Source of the DNA: Cytidiella melzeri
Lineage: Eukaryota; Basidiomycota; Agaricomycetes; Polyporales; Irpicaceae
Direction: 5' to 3'
Assembly: GCA_022592445.1 (NCBI GenBank)
Contig: JABYQR010000029.1
Location: 166,682-230,681, forward strand
Length of the DNA stretch: 64,000 nt
The notes beneath the pieces were generated by a model. It ran no database searches and was not told the DNA's origin. It was given only the letters and a program-made list of their open reading frames with translations. Of the stretch, positions 34,997 through 46,900 are shown in pieces. The position numbers and the translations under genes were made by a program. Positions within the stretch are counted from its first letter, which is position 1. Every line of letters begins with the position of its first letter.

Positions 34997-35752
34997 TGAC
35001 ACGGAGACGAGGCTCGACGTGACAAACAGGGACACGAAGTGGATGACAACAAAGTGGTGGTGGTAGGCGTGAAGCTCAATACTCTCACCAGCTATAAACC
35101 TTATGCAGATGTCTAGCCCAGTAAAGACCAAGTTAGTATTGTGACTACCAGCTATGTAGTACAAGAGGGGGTTGCTTACCTAGCCCAGTAAAGACCAAGA
35201 GGTCCAGATGGGGAGCTAGGAGCGTACATGTAGCAGTATATATAGACTTCAGGGACCTGCGCACAGACCATGTTGAGGGCAGGCTTTGCAAGAAGCCGTG
35301 TGAACAAAGAACAAAAGAACTACCTAAAGGAGAACAATAGCTATTGTCTAGACCTTGCCAAGAACTCTACTTGTGAGACAATCTATCTAAAAGGAGACCA
35401 ACTACTGTATTCCATTCCCACACCTGTGAGAACATCCTTCCATAAAGAGAACAATAAGGAAAGAACAAAAGGAGTCCATGTGGACATCATTTATGACATC
35501 AAACCCTAGCTATGGGCTGAGCCATGTGGTTGTAGCCATGTGGTCTTACTTAAGCTAAGTCACATGCCAGTGTGACGTAGTAGCAAGTAACGTGACCGTG
35601 TGGAGCGTCTAAGCCACGTGATACGGGCGCTTAATAGACGTGCAAAGGAGTTTGTGCAGAGAAGGTTGCAACTGAGCTGCAGCCCGGAGTTTTACAGATA
35701 AAAACAAGAGGTAAATTGCGAAAATTAAGGGCTAGTCGGGCTATCCACAACA
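34997..35752 (-). repeat. 3' LTR of gypsy copy 1
   Basis: Matches 42071-42763 over most of its length (TGACACGGAGAC start; shared 'ggagcgtctaagccacgtga'). It is about 63 bp longer, because 'tagcccagtaaagaccaag' is duplicated around an insert at about 35115-35205. The two LTRs differ at many single bases, so the insertion is not recent. Confidence 0.88.
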
Positions 35753-35917
35753 TTACCCCCCTCCTAAAATCGAGCGTCCTCGCAAAGCATCACTGTGCTG
35801 TGGTAATAGAGGTCTTCTACCCGTCTACAGGGATTCAGCAGAATTGCCCCGATTGTCTAGTCAGAAGGATGTTAGGAAGTTTCTCCCCTTCTGGTGTCGT
35901 TGACTCGACGTTACCCG

Positions 35918-38900
35918 TCAGTGTGATGTTCTTGAGATATCCAGACCAATGTGTTTGCCTTCATCCCAGCTAAGATCGTATGTAGATGGATAGATTGTGC
36001 GAAGGAAAGCAGGGTCGGTCTGGGTATTGAATTTCCGAAAGTGCGAGCGGAGATCCGCAAAGAGTGAAGCTTTGATGACCCGGGGTGCTCCGGGGTTTGC
36101 TTTGTAGAAGTCGTCAATCGCTTCTTGGCTATTCTCGAGGTTTTCTACTGGTTCACAGCTATTGTGTCCGTCTGAATACCCTTCCCATTTGACAAGGAAT
36201 TGCAATTTCTTCCAGCGTCCATGTAGTCTGCTGTCTAGCACCTTCTTGACAACGTACTGCTCTTCTCCTTCTATGACTATAGGATCAGGAGGTGGAGGTA
36301 CGTCTTTGCCATTGTTGTGCCAGGGACTTAGACGGTTGATGTGGAAGACGGGGTGGATTCGGAGATAGCTGGGTAGATCAAGCTTGTAGTCAAGATTGCC
36401 GATACGTTCGATGACCTTGTACGGGCCGAGTTGTCGAGGGCCAAGTTTAGGGGTAGCCTGGTGGATCTGGACGTTCTTAGTGTTCAGCCAAACCATGTTG
36501 CCCACCTGGAAGACGCGTGGAGATCGCTTCTCAGATTCGTAGAGTTGCTTCATGTTTTCTTTGCTTAGACAAAGAGCTGCTTCAGTTTCTTTGCGTACTC
36601 GAGCCATATTGTCAAGACGCTCATCGAGTGACGGGATATTGCTTTGCTTGCAGACTGGTATGGTGAAGCCGGGGCGATATCCGTAGATGACTTCAAATGG
36701 TGTTTGTGAGTTACCCGCATGTACTCGCGAGTTGAGTGCAAACTCAGCCGCCGGCAGATGATCGACCCAGTCGTCTTGTCGTTGCTGACAGAATAGACGT
36801 AAGTACTGTTCAATGTCCTGGTTTTTGCATTCAACTTTGCCATTTCCTTGCGGATGATAGGCGGTGTAAAACCAGTCTCTATGCCTAGGCGGTGATAGAG
36901 CGCACGCATGAAGCGCGCTGCAAACTGGGGTCCTCGGTCAGAGAACACCTTCTTGGGAATGCCGTGAAGTCGGAATACTTTTTTGTAGTGTAGATCGGCA
37001 ATCCCCTCAGCGTTAACCTTAGTGGTACTAGGGATGATGTGCGTTTGATTGGAGTAATGGTCAACGTAGACCGCGATTGAATTGAATCCCTTAGAGGGTG
37101 GCAGCTGAGTGATGAGATCTACTCCGACATGTTCCCAAGGTCTGGCCGGAGTTTCCTGAGGCTGTAGTACTGCTTCAGGGTACGGAGCTGACTTGTAGCG
37201 TTGACAGCAATCACAGCCTAGTACGTAGGTCTCTACGAAGGCATTCATCTTCAGCCACCAATAGTGTCGTGAGACTAGCTCTATGGTGCCGTGTTTGCCC
37301 TGGATGACCAGCCGCGGGTGTGTCATGGCAAGATTTGACTATTTCGTAACAGAGCTCTTTGTTATTAGGGATATAGAGTTTTCCCTTGTAATAGATGAGT
37401 CCGTCACTCTCTTCCCATTCGAGTAAACCGCCGACAAGTTTGCGAGGACCCTTCTTTCGAAGGGTAGCAAAAGCTTGTGCGACTTCTGCTTCTTGTTCTG
37501 TGCATTCTCGGATCTTTGATTCGAGCGGAGAAGCAGTGGCAAGCGCACTGGTAGCGAGGATGCGGAAATGTTCCGGTTTCAGTACCACCTGATCCTTGTT
37601 GTCTTCTTCGTCCGTGACAGCGTGTGAGTGAAGACGAGAGAGAGGATCAGTGTGTATCATGGTACTACCGGGCTTGTGTACCAACACGAAGTCAAAGTCA
37701 GCCAAGAGTAATGACCAACGTGCTTGACGTCGAGTGAGGTGTTGCGCAGTCTTCCAGTACTGCAGGTTTGCGTGATCTGTCCAGATCTCAAACGGTTCCT
37801 TGAGCCCCTCAAGGTAGTGTTGCCAATCTTTGAGAGCCTCAGTGATGGCTAACATCTCCCGATCAAAGATTTCGTAGTTACGCTCGGCTTCAGTCATAGA
37901 TGCGGACCGGTAGGCGATAGGGTGGTAGAATCCATCTTCCTTGATTTCTGGGAGATGATTTCACCAGTCGCATAGCCCGAGGCATCGACTTCTAGACGTG
38001 TAGGGAGTTCAGGGTCCCAGACTGCCAAGATAGGCTTAGTGGTAAAGGCCTTCTTTAGCAACGTGAAGGCAGTCTGTTGTGCTGGACCCCAGACGAACGC
38101 TACGTCCTTTTAGTAGGTCGTGTAGAGGCCGCGCGTGCGTTGAGAATCCTGAATGAAGCGTCGGTAGAAGTTGGCAAACCCTATGAACCTCTAACTTCTT
38201 TGAGGTTCTTGGGTGTGGGCCACGTAGAAACTGCTTGGACTTTGACAGGGTCCATAGCTACTTGCCGCGCGAATGATCAACCCGAGGTACTCAATCTCAG
38301 ATTTCTCAAACTGCACTTTTCCGGCCAAGATACAGATTGTGTTGCTGAAGTCGCTCGAGGACTTCATGTACAACCTTGCAATGCTCGTCAGGTTGTTGCT
38401 CCAATTAAGATGTCATCTAGATAGACAGCCACCTTGCCCTTGGCGACGAGGTCGGCGAAGATGTTGTCCATCAGAGCTTGGAAGGTAACGGGTGAGTTGT
38501 GAGCCGAAGAACATGACTTCAGGTTCAAAGTCCTCGGTTGGTAACAAAGCCGCTTTGTACTCATCTCCTTCTTTGATGCGGACATTGTGATATCCCCAAC
38601 AAACATCGAATTTGGTGAAGATCTTTGCACCCTTGAGCTTGTTGATAATGTCGGTAGCAAGCGGTAGTGGGTAACGTTCTGTACAGTGATGTCGTTGAGT
38701 TTTGGTAGTCCTGAATAAGTCGGAGTTTGTTGTCCTTCTTTTTGATGAAGAAGACTGGAGAAGCCATCGGAGACTTAGAAGGCGTGATGTAACCTTTTGT
38801 AGGTTCTCCTGAATGAACTTGTCAAGCTCGGCTTGTTCGTTCAGGGGCATAGGATAAACTTTCGATTTGTGGTCTCAGGAGCGTCTGGTTTGAGATCAAT

Positions 38901-39693
38901 CGAATGGTCCCAGGGCTGATGCTGGGGTAGCCGATTAGACTCTTCCTCAGAGAAGACTTTAGCGTGTCTGTGGTACTCTGATGGAACGATGTCTTCGAAG
39001 GAGCGCTGAGCTTTAGCTTCGTTTGCTTCGGCAGCAAGCTTAGTAGAGTAGGTGAAGCCGGCCATACACCAGACTTCGTCAGTGGTGTCTTGGATAATCC
39101 GGCTTTGACCCACTGTCTACGTTCTTTGCGGTTACCGTCAACCTTCTGGAAAGGTTCATCAGGAGATTCTTCCGAGCCGCTCGGAATAGTCATTTCTCCT
39201 TTTTCCCAGTTAACGGTAGGGTTTACGCGCTTGAGCCATGGTAGCCCAAGAATGACGTCTTCTGGACCTAAGTCCGTGACGAGAAACTCTGCCTTTTCCG
39301 TGTGGTCTCCGACTGTGAGTGTAAGGCGAACGAAGTGCGTTAATCCGCCAGCTTTATTCTTAGTTCCGTCAATTTATGCAATGAGATGACCCTTTCGAGC
39401 GGGTGCTGAATAATCTTATGCTTCTTGACGAACTGGTGACTGATGAATAAAGCCGTAGCTCCTGAATCGATCATAGCAGGAACGCGAATGCTTCTATTCA
39501 GACCTTTAACTAGTACATGTACACGGAAATGAGATGACAACCGATCTAGCGACGATATAGTACACGAGGAGATAGTAGACGAGGGGCAGGGGATAGACTT
39601 TGTACACGAAGACGACGAGGCAGAAGACGAGAGGAATGAGGACGGGGTATCAGAGGGACTCGCAGCTGCGGCTGTGTCACGAGTCCTTTTCAA
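35918..39693 (-). pseudogene. Gypsy copy 1 pol, many frameshifts
   Basis: The protease segment (39693-39340) has MIDSGATALF. RT pieces appear in several frames (38850-38191: [34 protein letters not shown]). RNase H/connection is at 37897-37211 (YEIFDREMLAI; WTDHANLQYW). Integrase is at 37326-36565, with a zinc-finger HHCC region (LVSRHYWWLK...CDCCQ), then VGVDLITQLP and SDRGPQFAA for two catalytic Asp. The end (36607-35918) carries RQLGPYKVIE and a chromodomain (VVKKVLDSR, LQFLVKWEGY). In the chromodomain the usual TWEP is SCEP, losing one cage Trp. At least six frame changes separate these parts. Confidence 0.85.
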
Positions 39694-40943
39694 AAAACCG
39701 CGTTGATTTTGGCCGCCATTTCGTCCATTTGCTTCTTCTGAAGCTCCAGCATGTCCTTGAGGGCAGCAATTTTAGCATCCTTGTCGTCGGACGCGTCTTG
39801 CTTTGTTGTGGCGGCAGTCGACGAGGTCGACGAGGTGGCCGCAACTTTTTGTCCTTTAGGGACGCCTTGAAGCCTTTTCAGGCAAACGGACCCCCAGTGA
39901 CCGGTACCTCCGCAGTGGTTGCAAACCGGGTCCTCTGGGTGCTTAGAGTCCCTTTTCTTGTGGCTCTCAGAACCACAAACCGAGCAGCGCTTGCTCATCT
40001 CCTTCTTCCATTTCTGGAAGATCTCCTGTTTGCCTAGCCCCGCAAAGAGCGCATCAAACGAGGCGGAGAAACGAGAGGCGTCGATCTCCATCGCATTGGG
40101 ATCACGGAACGCTTGCTGGTGGGACTTGCCATGTCCCGAGGAACTGTCCACCATGACTTTCCCAGTGCTGTTGCGTAGATCCGCTAGCTGAGCGTCTACT
40201 GCTCTGCACTGGTCCTTCAGTGCATCGTAAGTTGTAGCACGGGTCTGGAAGTAAGAGACACGCTGAAGGTATTCCGTACTCAAGCTCGACTTGAGACGGT
40301 CGAAAAGGTCCTGCTGGCTCCAGCCAGTGCGAGGGGCCCAGGTCTCGAACTCCGAGATGTGGGCGGCAAACGTCTTGTTGCCCTGCCTCATGCCGGCAAC
40401 CTTGGTTTTGGCCTCCATGACCGCGTCAATAGGCTCAAACTTTGCCTTGAAGGCCTCAATGAAGATGTCCCAGCTGTTGCCAAACACTGGTTTGCTGCTG
40501 GCCAGCTCCTCAATGTGAGGGCGAGCCCAGTCTGCGGCGTTGTCCTGCATGAATGACAGGGCGCTGGTGATGAGTTTGTGAGGATCGAAGATCCTCGCGC
40601 CATTGTTGTCCAGCCGGACTTTGCCTTGGGCATCCTGCTGGAAGAACACTTTGCCTTGATTTTGCGCCCAGACTATGAACACGTGGCGGAAGAGCCTGGC
40701 CTCTGACAATGTTTTTCCCTTGAAGGAAACTGGCTTTTCCACGATACTCCGTTCCCGGGAGGTTTGAGTGGACACAGCGGCTGCCGTTGATTGTGCTGTA
40801 GTTAGGGTGGCCACTTGGTCGGTCAGTTCAGCCATTTTCTGCGTCAGAATTTCAAACATATTTAGGATATCCTGACCACTCAGGTTGGGCGTGGGGTTAG
40901 GAGCAGGAGTGTCCTCGGGGGCGGTGTGCTGAGTAGGGTCCAT
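39690..40943 (-). CDS. Gypsy copy 1 gag, intact
   Basis: 417 codons without interruption. The N-terminus is Pro/Thr-rich (MDPTQHTAPEDTPAPNP). The middle is a capsid-type region (KPVSFKGKTLSEARLF; NSWDIFIEAFKAKFEP; FDRLKSSLSTEYLQRV), typical of chromovirus gag. Near the end comes the zinc knuckle CNHCGGTGHWGSVC, preceded by a degenerate CSVCGSESHKK. The C-terminal helix is coiled-coil-like (KIAALKDMLELQKKQMDEMA). The pol frame overlaps the gag stop by a few bases in the -1 frame at a run of six T (complement of 39692-39697), so a -1 shift could link them. That gag is whole while pol is not is unusual. Confidence 0.85.
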   Translation of the reverse strand: MDPTQHTAPEDTPAPNPTPNLSGQDILNMFEILTQKMAELTDQVATLTTAQSTAAAVSTQTSRERSIVEKPVSFKGKTLSEARLFRHVFIVWAQNQGKVFFQQDAQGKVRLDNNGARIFDPHKLITSALSFMQDNAADWARPHIEELASSKPVFGNSWDIFIEAFKAKFEPIDAVMEAKTKVAGMRQGNKTFAAHISEFETWAPRTGWSQQDLFDRLKSSLSTEYLQRVSYFQTRATTYDALKDQCRAVDAQLADLRNSTGKVMVDSSSGHGKSHQQAFRDPNAMEIDASRFSASFDALFAGLGKQEIFQKWKKEMSKRCSVCGSESHKKRDSKHPEDPVCNHCGGTGHWGSVCLKRLQGVPKGQKVAATSSTSSTAATTKQDASDDKDAKIAALKDMLELQKKQMDEMAAKINAVF

Positions 40944-41311
40944 GTCTTCTTTTGTGATGAGTCAACAATTTTCTACAGAGGGCAATTGGTAGGTTCCGGT
41001 GTAATACTCGTGTTCGATAGCTTCAGTTGGGTCTAACTGATTTAATCAATCAGGGCACGGTTGATTTTCACACTCGTAGAATGATCCTTCGTTGGCTCGG
41101 AAGTGGTCGTCTGTGACTGCAATAGGATCGAAGAAATGGATACAATTATTGCAAATCAGGCTTTCTGAAGACGTGGCAGGCAAAACTTTTGGACTATCTA
41201 ATCCAGTCGAAGTAGCTATCTCTATTAACTACGTTGAGTTGGGCAAGAACTTTGCTATAGTTTTGCGAAGCTGCTTAAACGAAATCTTCCCAATTGCTTT
41301 GCAACCCCAGT

Positions 41312-41923
41312 CTAGGAGTTGCCACTCGCGGTCGCTGTGACGGGTGCGAGCTCGTCAAGTCGGTTGAGGAAGCGATTGACCTTGTTGACGAGGTGGAGTA
41401 GCGCGCGACGATGGTCGGGGTCTGCGCAGTTGAGAAGTTCTTGTAGCTCTGTGAGAGCTTGTAGGCGGGTGCGAACCGCGGTGAGTTTCGGCCTGAAGAT
41501 GCCGACGAGGTCAACCGGTGATAGCTTCTTGAAGTCTATCAACACCGGTTTGGGTGCAGCGGGAGCAGGAGTGGGCGGGGGAAGCTTAGCGAGCCGCTCC
41601 GAGAGAGTTGGCTTGTGGGTTCGCTGCTCAGCTAGAGTGCGAGCACGTTCTTCAGCGGCGCGTTCTCCGTATGCTCTGGCAGAAGCGCGAAGTTGTTTGT
41701 TTTCCTCGTAAGAGGGGACGGTGAGGGTGATGCCTTTGACAGGCGGCTTCTTGGACACGTACTTCGCGACAGTGACCAGGTCTTTGTCAGACCAACGATG
41801 AGGTTGACCGCTCTTACGCTTTTCAGCGAGAGCGTCAAGGAATGATGATGGAAGAGACCTCTTGAGCTGAGGCTCAGTGGTAGGGAGGGTCTTGTTGAAA
41901 CGGGGGCGCGTGTCTTTAGGCAC
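41312..41923 (-). CDS. Extra ORF between 5' LTR and gag of gypsy copy 1 (203 aa)
   Basis: An uninterrupted ORF starting 148 bases inside the 5' LTR edge and ending about 370 bases before gag. It is strongly basic at the N-terminus (MPKDTRPRFNKTL; KRKSGQPHRWSDKDL). A Glu/Arg-rich helical region (YGERAAEERARTLAEQRTH), a Pro-rich linker (LPPPTPAPAAPKP) and a C-terminal helical part (LTELQELLNCADPDHRRALL) follow. I recognise no domain; it is not gag, protease or an envelope. A second gag-like or nucleic-acid-binding accessory protein are possibilities, with no direct evidence. The remaining gap to gag (40944-41311) holds no gene. Confidence 0.6.
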   Translation of the reverse strand: MPKDTRPRFNKTLPTTEPQLKRSLPSSFLDALAEKRKSGQPHRWSDKDLVTVAKYVSKKPPVKGITLTVPSYEENKQLRASARAYGERAAEERARTLAEQRTHKPTLSERLAKLPPPTPAPAAPKPVLIDFKKLSPVDLVGIFRPKLTAVRTRLQALTELQELLNCADPDHRRALLHLVNKVNRFLNRLDELAPVTATASGNS

Positions 41924-42070
41924 TAAACAACGCGTAGGGGGTGAAAACGGACGACGTAAGTGTAGCTCAACGGTATGGAGAGACCGGAGACGTACTCGTC
42001 AAACAGGAATAAACTTTTTTTAAACGGTGGGAATGGGGGAACCCAGGGTTTCACAACGATCTCGACCTAA

Positions 42071-42763
42071 TGACACGGAGACAAGGCTCGACGTGACAGA
42101 CAGGGACACAAAGTGGATATCGACGAGGAGGTGGTGGCAGGCGTGTAGCACAGTGCTCTCACCAGCTATCAGACTTTATACAAGTTGTCTAGCCCAGTAA
42201 AGACCAAGAGGTCGAGATGGGGGGCTAGGAGCGTACATGCAGCAGTATATATAGACTTCAGGGACCTGCGCACAGACCATGTTGAGGGCAGGCTTTGCAA
42301 GAAGCCGTGTGAACGAAGAACAAAAGAACTACCTAAAAGAGAACAATAGCTATTGTCTAGTCCTTGCCAAGAACTCTACCCGTGAGAGAATCTATCTAAA
42401 AGGAGCCCAACTATTGTATTCCATTCCCACACCTGTGAGAACATCCTTCCATAAAGAGAACAATAGGGAAAGAACAATAAGGAGCCCATGTGGATGGTAT
42501 CTATGACGTCAAACCCTAGCTATGGGCTGAGCCATGTGTCTGTAGCCATGTGGTCTTACTTAAGCTAAGTCATATGCTAGTGTGACGTAGTAGCAAGTAA
42601 TGTGACCGTGTGGAGCGTCTAAGCCACGTGATACGGGCGCTTAATAGACGTGCAAAGGAGTTTTATGCATGAAAGGTTGCAACTGAGCTGCAGCCCGGAG
42701 TTTTACAGATAAAAACAAGAGGTAAATTGCGAAAATTAAGGGCTAGTCAGGCCATCCATGACA
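42071..42763 (-). repeat. 5' LTR of gypsy copy 1
   Basis: 693 bp, from TGACACGG (42071) to catccatgaca (42763) on the plus strand. A 'gcagtatatatagac' TATA-like box lies near 42241-42256 (matching 35232-35246 in the partner). Confidence 0.88.
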
Positions 42764-42787
42764 ACTGCGCTGCAACCCTCTTTGCAG

Positions 42788-42945
42788 GATCGATGCGAGG
42801 CCCTGGAGTTGATGTTCGCAAAGTGAAGTGGTACGAAGTACTCGAAGCACTAAGACATTACAAGATATGGCTGTTCTGCGCCATGGGGTCTGCTATCTAT
42901 GAGACCAACAGTGGTGTGACGGCGTTTGGTTCACTGATCGTGAAG
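42788..42945 (+). pseudogene. Fragment of an MFS transporter (allantoate-permease-like)
   Basis: An exon bounded by a good acceptor (ctttgcag) and donor (gtgaggta) encodes WYEVLEALRHYKIWLFCAM and NSGVTAFGSLIVK. These resemble the cytoplasmic-loop/helix segment of Dal5/TNA1-type anion:cation symporters. The next acceptor (about 43013) leads to a stop within five codons. Its 5' part is absent, and the gypsy LTR edge lies 24 bases upstream inside the apparent intron. It is probably a transporter gene broken by that insertion. Confidence 0.45.
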
Positions 42946-43989
42946 GTGAGGTAGTATCCCCTCGCGCTGACTTCTTGAACCACACTTAATGTAACGCGCA
43001 TTTACATTACAGTCTTTTGTGTTGATGTGATGCCCAACCCCGTGGTACGTTGTGCTTCACCCACTAGTCTGATTACCTACTCATCGATAGCCTCTTTGCC
43101 CGCCACTCTATTTTCACGCCTCATTGACGGCTTTTGTGTCCTGCTCACGTCGTACCATCTCAAAACACCGCGGTACGTTCCGCGTGTTCTGTTCACGTTG
43201 TACCTCAAAACGCCGCGGTACGTCCTGCTGACATTTTCTATCCGTTCTCTACTCAAAACACCCCCGTTCTAATTGCAATGTTCTACCTTTCTCTACACTC
43301 ATTGTTCCTCATCTTGCCGCTCATCTTTCCCTACTACCATCCAATGGTTCATCAGCAAGGTAAGCTACATTGGCCTATGACAGTATCCCCATCCATACCG
43401 ATCCTTTGTTGACTGAATAGCGCTGGCCCAAGATTGGGCCTTTCCGAGTTGACACAATCTCGCTTCCTATCATTTACTCTGTAGGTCTTCTCCGACACAA
43501 TCGACTTTCGACATCACTAACGCCCGGACTTTTTTCCTTCCTAGTACACCGCCTTCCTTCCCATGCATCAAGCGTCGTCGTACGCATGCGTTAACTTAGA
43601 TGTCGCGCATGCATCACGCGTACGATCCTCACGAGTACTAGGTATATATACTTGGGCTTTGCATTAGTATTACAGGTCATGAACTCGAAGTAATATATGT
43701 ATACTGTACATGCATGGTCAGCTCGCGCGTGGTGTGCAATGGCATAGTGGCCAAAAATCAATTAAATTCTGAATATTAATATACTGCCCGATTATAATTA
43801 TCAAAAATAAAGGCGTGCTACTGTGATTACGGAGCACCTCGAAGTGTTCACCATGTGCTTCGTCATGCTCCAGAGCGCCCCAAACCTCAGTGTGCGTGCT
43901 CCAGAGCGCTCCGTATCAGGGGGAACGCCCCGATGCTCCAATGTCTCCTGAGCGTCCATGGACACCCGGAGACATTGTAATTTTCCCTG
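42946..43989. other. Intergenic, no gene seen
   Basis: Holds the transporter remnant's tail and a near-duplicated block around 43145-43230 ('tcacgt[c/t]gtacc', 'aaaac[a/g]ccgcggtacgt', spacing about 48). There is an AT-rich stretch at 43740-43810 and a small hairpin ('aatgtctcc'/'ggagacatt', about 43938-43977) just before the OSBP gene. Confidence 0.45.
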
Positions 43990-46900
43990 ATGTTTCAACA
44001 AATGGCTTATTCTACGCCCTCCATGTTACGAACTATGCGGGACAGTCCGTCCACTACATCGAGAATTGGAGGATCTGGCTCATGTGGTCATGACGCTTTG
44101 TATCAAGTTCGGCTGTTGTCTGTATTGCGCAGCGGTGCGTCCCATTACTGCTAAGGTGGGAGCTACGGCTTACGATGGGTTGCGTAGGCGACCCTGCTCA
44201 AATTCACCCGTTTCTCACAGAGATAGGCCGTGACAGGCGCAGCTCCGGAGAGAACCCCACCGACCTAGGAGCAGCGGCATTGCACCTTGCCATTCGATGT
44301 GCATCATGTGCGCCCACCTCGTCGTCTATATGTTTGCTCCGTTGACAGCCTTCGCAGATGATACTGTTGCTTTGCTACTGGGGCACAGGTCTATATCTCC
44401 CAACGCAATCTATCCTGAGGGGTCGGGAACGACTGCGCTGCATCTTGCAGCATCCCTACCTCGAATGGACGTCTTGACGTTGCTGCTGGAGCAAGATGAT
44501 ATCGACGACACTATCCGAGATGGTCAAGGCAAGACATGCTTGGAGGTCGCAAAGGGGAGGGATGCTGCACGGGCTATTAAGGGTGTGTTTTTGTGCTAAC
44601 ATATGGGAAGCAGTCGATGTTGATCATGATGACAGAGTCCCGAGCTCATCTCAACGCTACATATCAATCGCTCCTGCGAGTATATGCGAACTCTCCTCTG
44701 AATGAACGTCCTCCAGAAGCTCTCGTCCATTTCCTCTCCTCCCCACGAGTTAAGTCAGTTGATCTGTCTTTCTGGGACGAGACGCAAGGCACTACCTTGT
44801 TACACGAGGCCGCGAAGCGCAAAGACCTGCGCATAGTTGAGATGGCGGTGCGTGCTGGAGCAGACGTCTTTGCTCGCGATCGCAAAGGCCGGATGGTAGC
44901 CGACGGACAGAGCAAAGACGATCGAGTGAAAGTATTTTTACGCCAATGTGGGTCTGTCGTTTGTGTGGCCCTTTCTTGTTGCTCATATCCGTGCAGTTGC
45001 AAACCAAGACCCGTCACTCCTCGAGCCACAAACTTCCACAGAACCTCCTGAAATGCGAGGCTATCTCAATAAATACACCAATGTTGCTAAAGGTTACAGT
45101 ACTCGATGGTTTGTGCTCAAAGATGGCATCCTTTCATGTAAGCTTTCTGTGATCTCCCAATTCCGGCTTGCTAACCTCTTCAAGACTTCCACCGTCAAGA
45201 GGATGAGCAGGTCGCGTCTCGTGGTTCGATAGCTATGAAGACCGCCGTTCTCAAATCAACCCCAGGAAGCGGGGGACTGCGCTTTGAGGTGCAGACTGCG
45301 CCAAGCCGCAGTAGTAGCGTCCAGAAATGGTATGTGAAGGCGAACCATCCAGTAGAAGCCTCCCGTTGGATCCAAGCTCTCACAAAGAGCATTCAGTGGG
45401 CTCACCGAGAGGCAGCGCGGCCCAGTGTCGATACCCTTAGCGAGGTTTCGAGCGTTTTGACTCCATCCGTTCGGACCAAACTTTCGAGCACGCACAACCG
45501 TAAAAGAAGCGGCAAAGAGTCGGCACCGAGTTCGATCGCCGGTGATGAAACTCAAGGCGATATCAGTCCCAAGGAGGCCAGCAACGACGGACACAACGAA
45601 GATGGAACCAACGTGGACAAGTCTTCTTCCTCAGTTGCAGAGTCAGAACACTACCCCCCTCATCATTTGTCGTTCGAACTACACGCGAACTCAACGACAG
45701 CCCAGTTGGATTTGACCGCCGAGATGCTGAAAGGGGTCTCAGTGACTGCAGCTGGCGCAGACGCGAAGTCTGCAGTGGAACACTCGCTTAATTCCGTGCA
45801 AGGAATGCTTCATGAGTACGTGGCAATGGTCCGGGAGCGAGACGAGTGGTGGAAAGAGAAGCTGGAGCGCGAGCGTGAAAGGCAAAATGTTTGGGAGGAG
45901 AGTTTGCAGGCGGTTGTCAGAGAGGGAGATTTGATGGAGAAAGAACTGCGCAGCAAGTCCCGTAGGCGCAGCAGAATGATGACGGATAGTGGAAGTTTCT
46001 TGACAGCGTCGGAAATGGGCACTTTGAAGGGAAGGCCGTCAACTTTGCCAATCTCGTCTCCTCCCCCAGTCGTAGAATCTCCCGAGCCTACGCCGACTCC
46101 TGCCGGTCTTCATTCCTCAGTTCTCGTTGCACCTGTCCCAGCGACTCCCGCGGTTCTTCCAGCTACTTTGTCGTCTTTGCAAAGCGAGGAACTAGTGACC
46201 ACGCCGACAGAGTCAAACATGACGATATCACGCAGGGCTTCTGTACGACGCCAGCTTACTGCTTCGTCCCCCCCTCTCCGACCTTTCTCGCTCATCATGG
46301 CTGCTTCAGTGCCGGATGGCGCGGAGGATGACCAGGCGATTGACACAGATGAAGAAGACGAGTTCTTCGACGCTATCGAGTCTAATGCGCTTCCGAACCT
46401 CTCCGTCGCCGATTCCCTCGTCGGAAAGACAGTGCTCGAGTTGCCTCAGTTTATTGATTCGTCGCAGTTCGGGGGTTACGCGCATCTTCGCGCGCGGTTG
46501 GCCATCACGAGCGATGACAGACCGCCGATGAGTCTGTGGGCTGTCTTGAAGAACAGCATTGGCAAAGACCTGACAAAGATCTCGTTCCCTGTGTTCTTTA
46601 ATGAACCAACGAGTATGTTGCAGCGGATGGTAAGAAGACGTTATAATGATATAAAGCAGGTCTCATGATTCGTTTGCTCCCGCAGGCAGAAGACATGGAG
46701 TTCTCCGAGTGTCGTGCGTTCAGTCTCAATGCAGATCTTCTACCTCTCTGACCATTCTCAACAGTCGACGCTGCAGCTGCAGAAAAAGATCCTCATCGGC
46801 GCATAGCCTACGTCGCAGCTTTTGCTATGTCCAACTACTCGTCAACAATAGGTCGCATCGCCAAGCCTTTCAACCCTATGCTTGTATGTTGCATCAACAT

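Larger units (their letters stand above)
34997..42763 (-). mobile_element. Chromodomain Ty3/gypsy retrotransposon (chromovirus), copy 1
   Basis: Order on the minus strand: 5' LTR (42763-42071), an extra ORF (41923-41312), gag (40943-39690), pol (39693-35918: protease, RT, RNase H, integrase, chromodomain), polypurine tract (35753-35768, complement of 'ttacccccctcctaaa'), 3' LTR (35752-34997). The flanks (tgatg at 34992; actgc at 42764) do not form an obvious target duplication, so one edge may have been altered after insertion. On the right it abuts a transporter fragment. Confidence 0.9.

Noticed and set aside
39685..39700. Canonical -1 slippery heptamer for gag-pol translation.
   Set aside because: Pol does overlap gag in the -1 frame at a run of six T, but the codon phase does not fit the X XXY YYZ pattern, so a programmed shift was only mentioned as possible.
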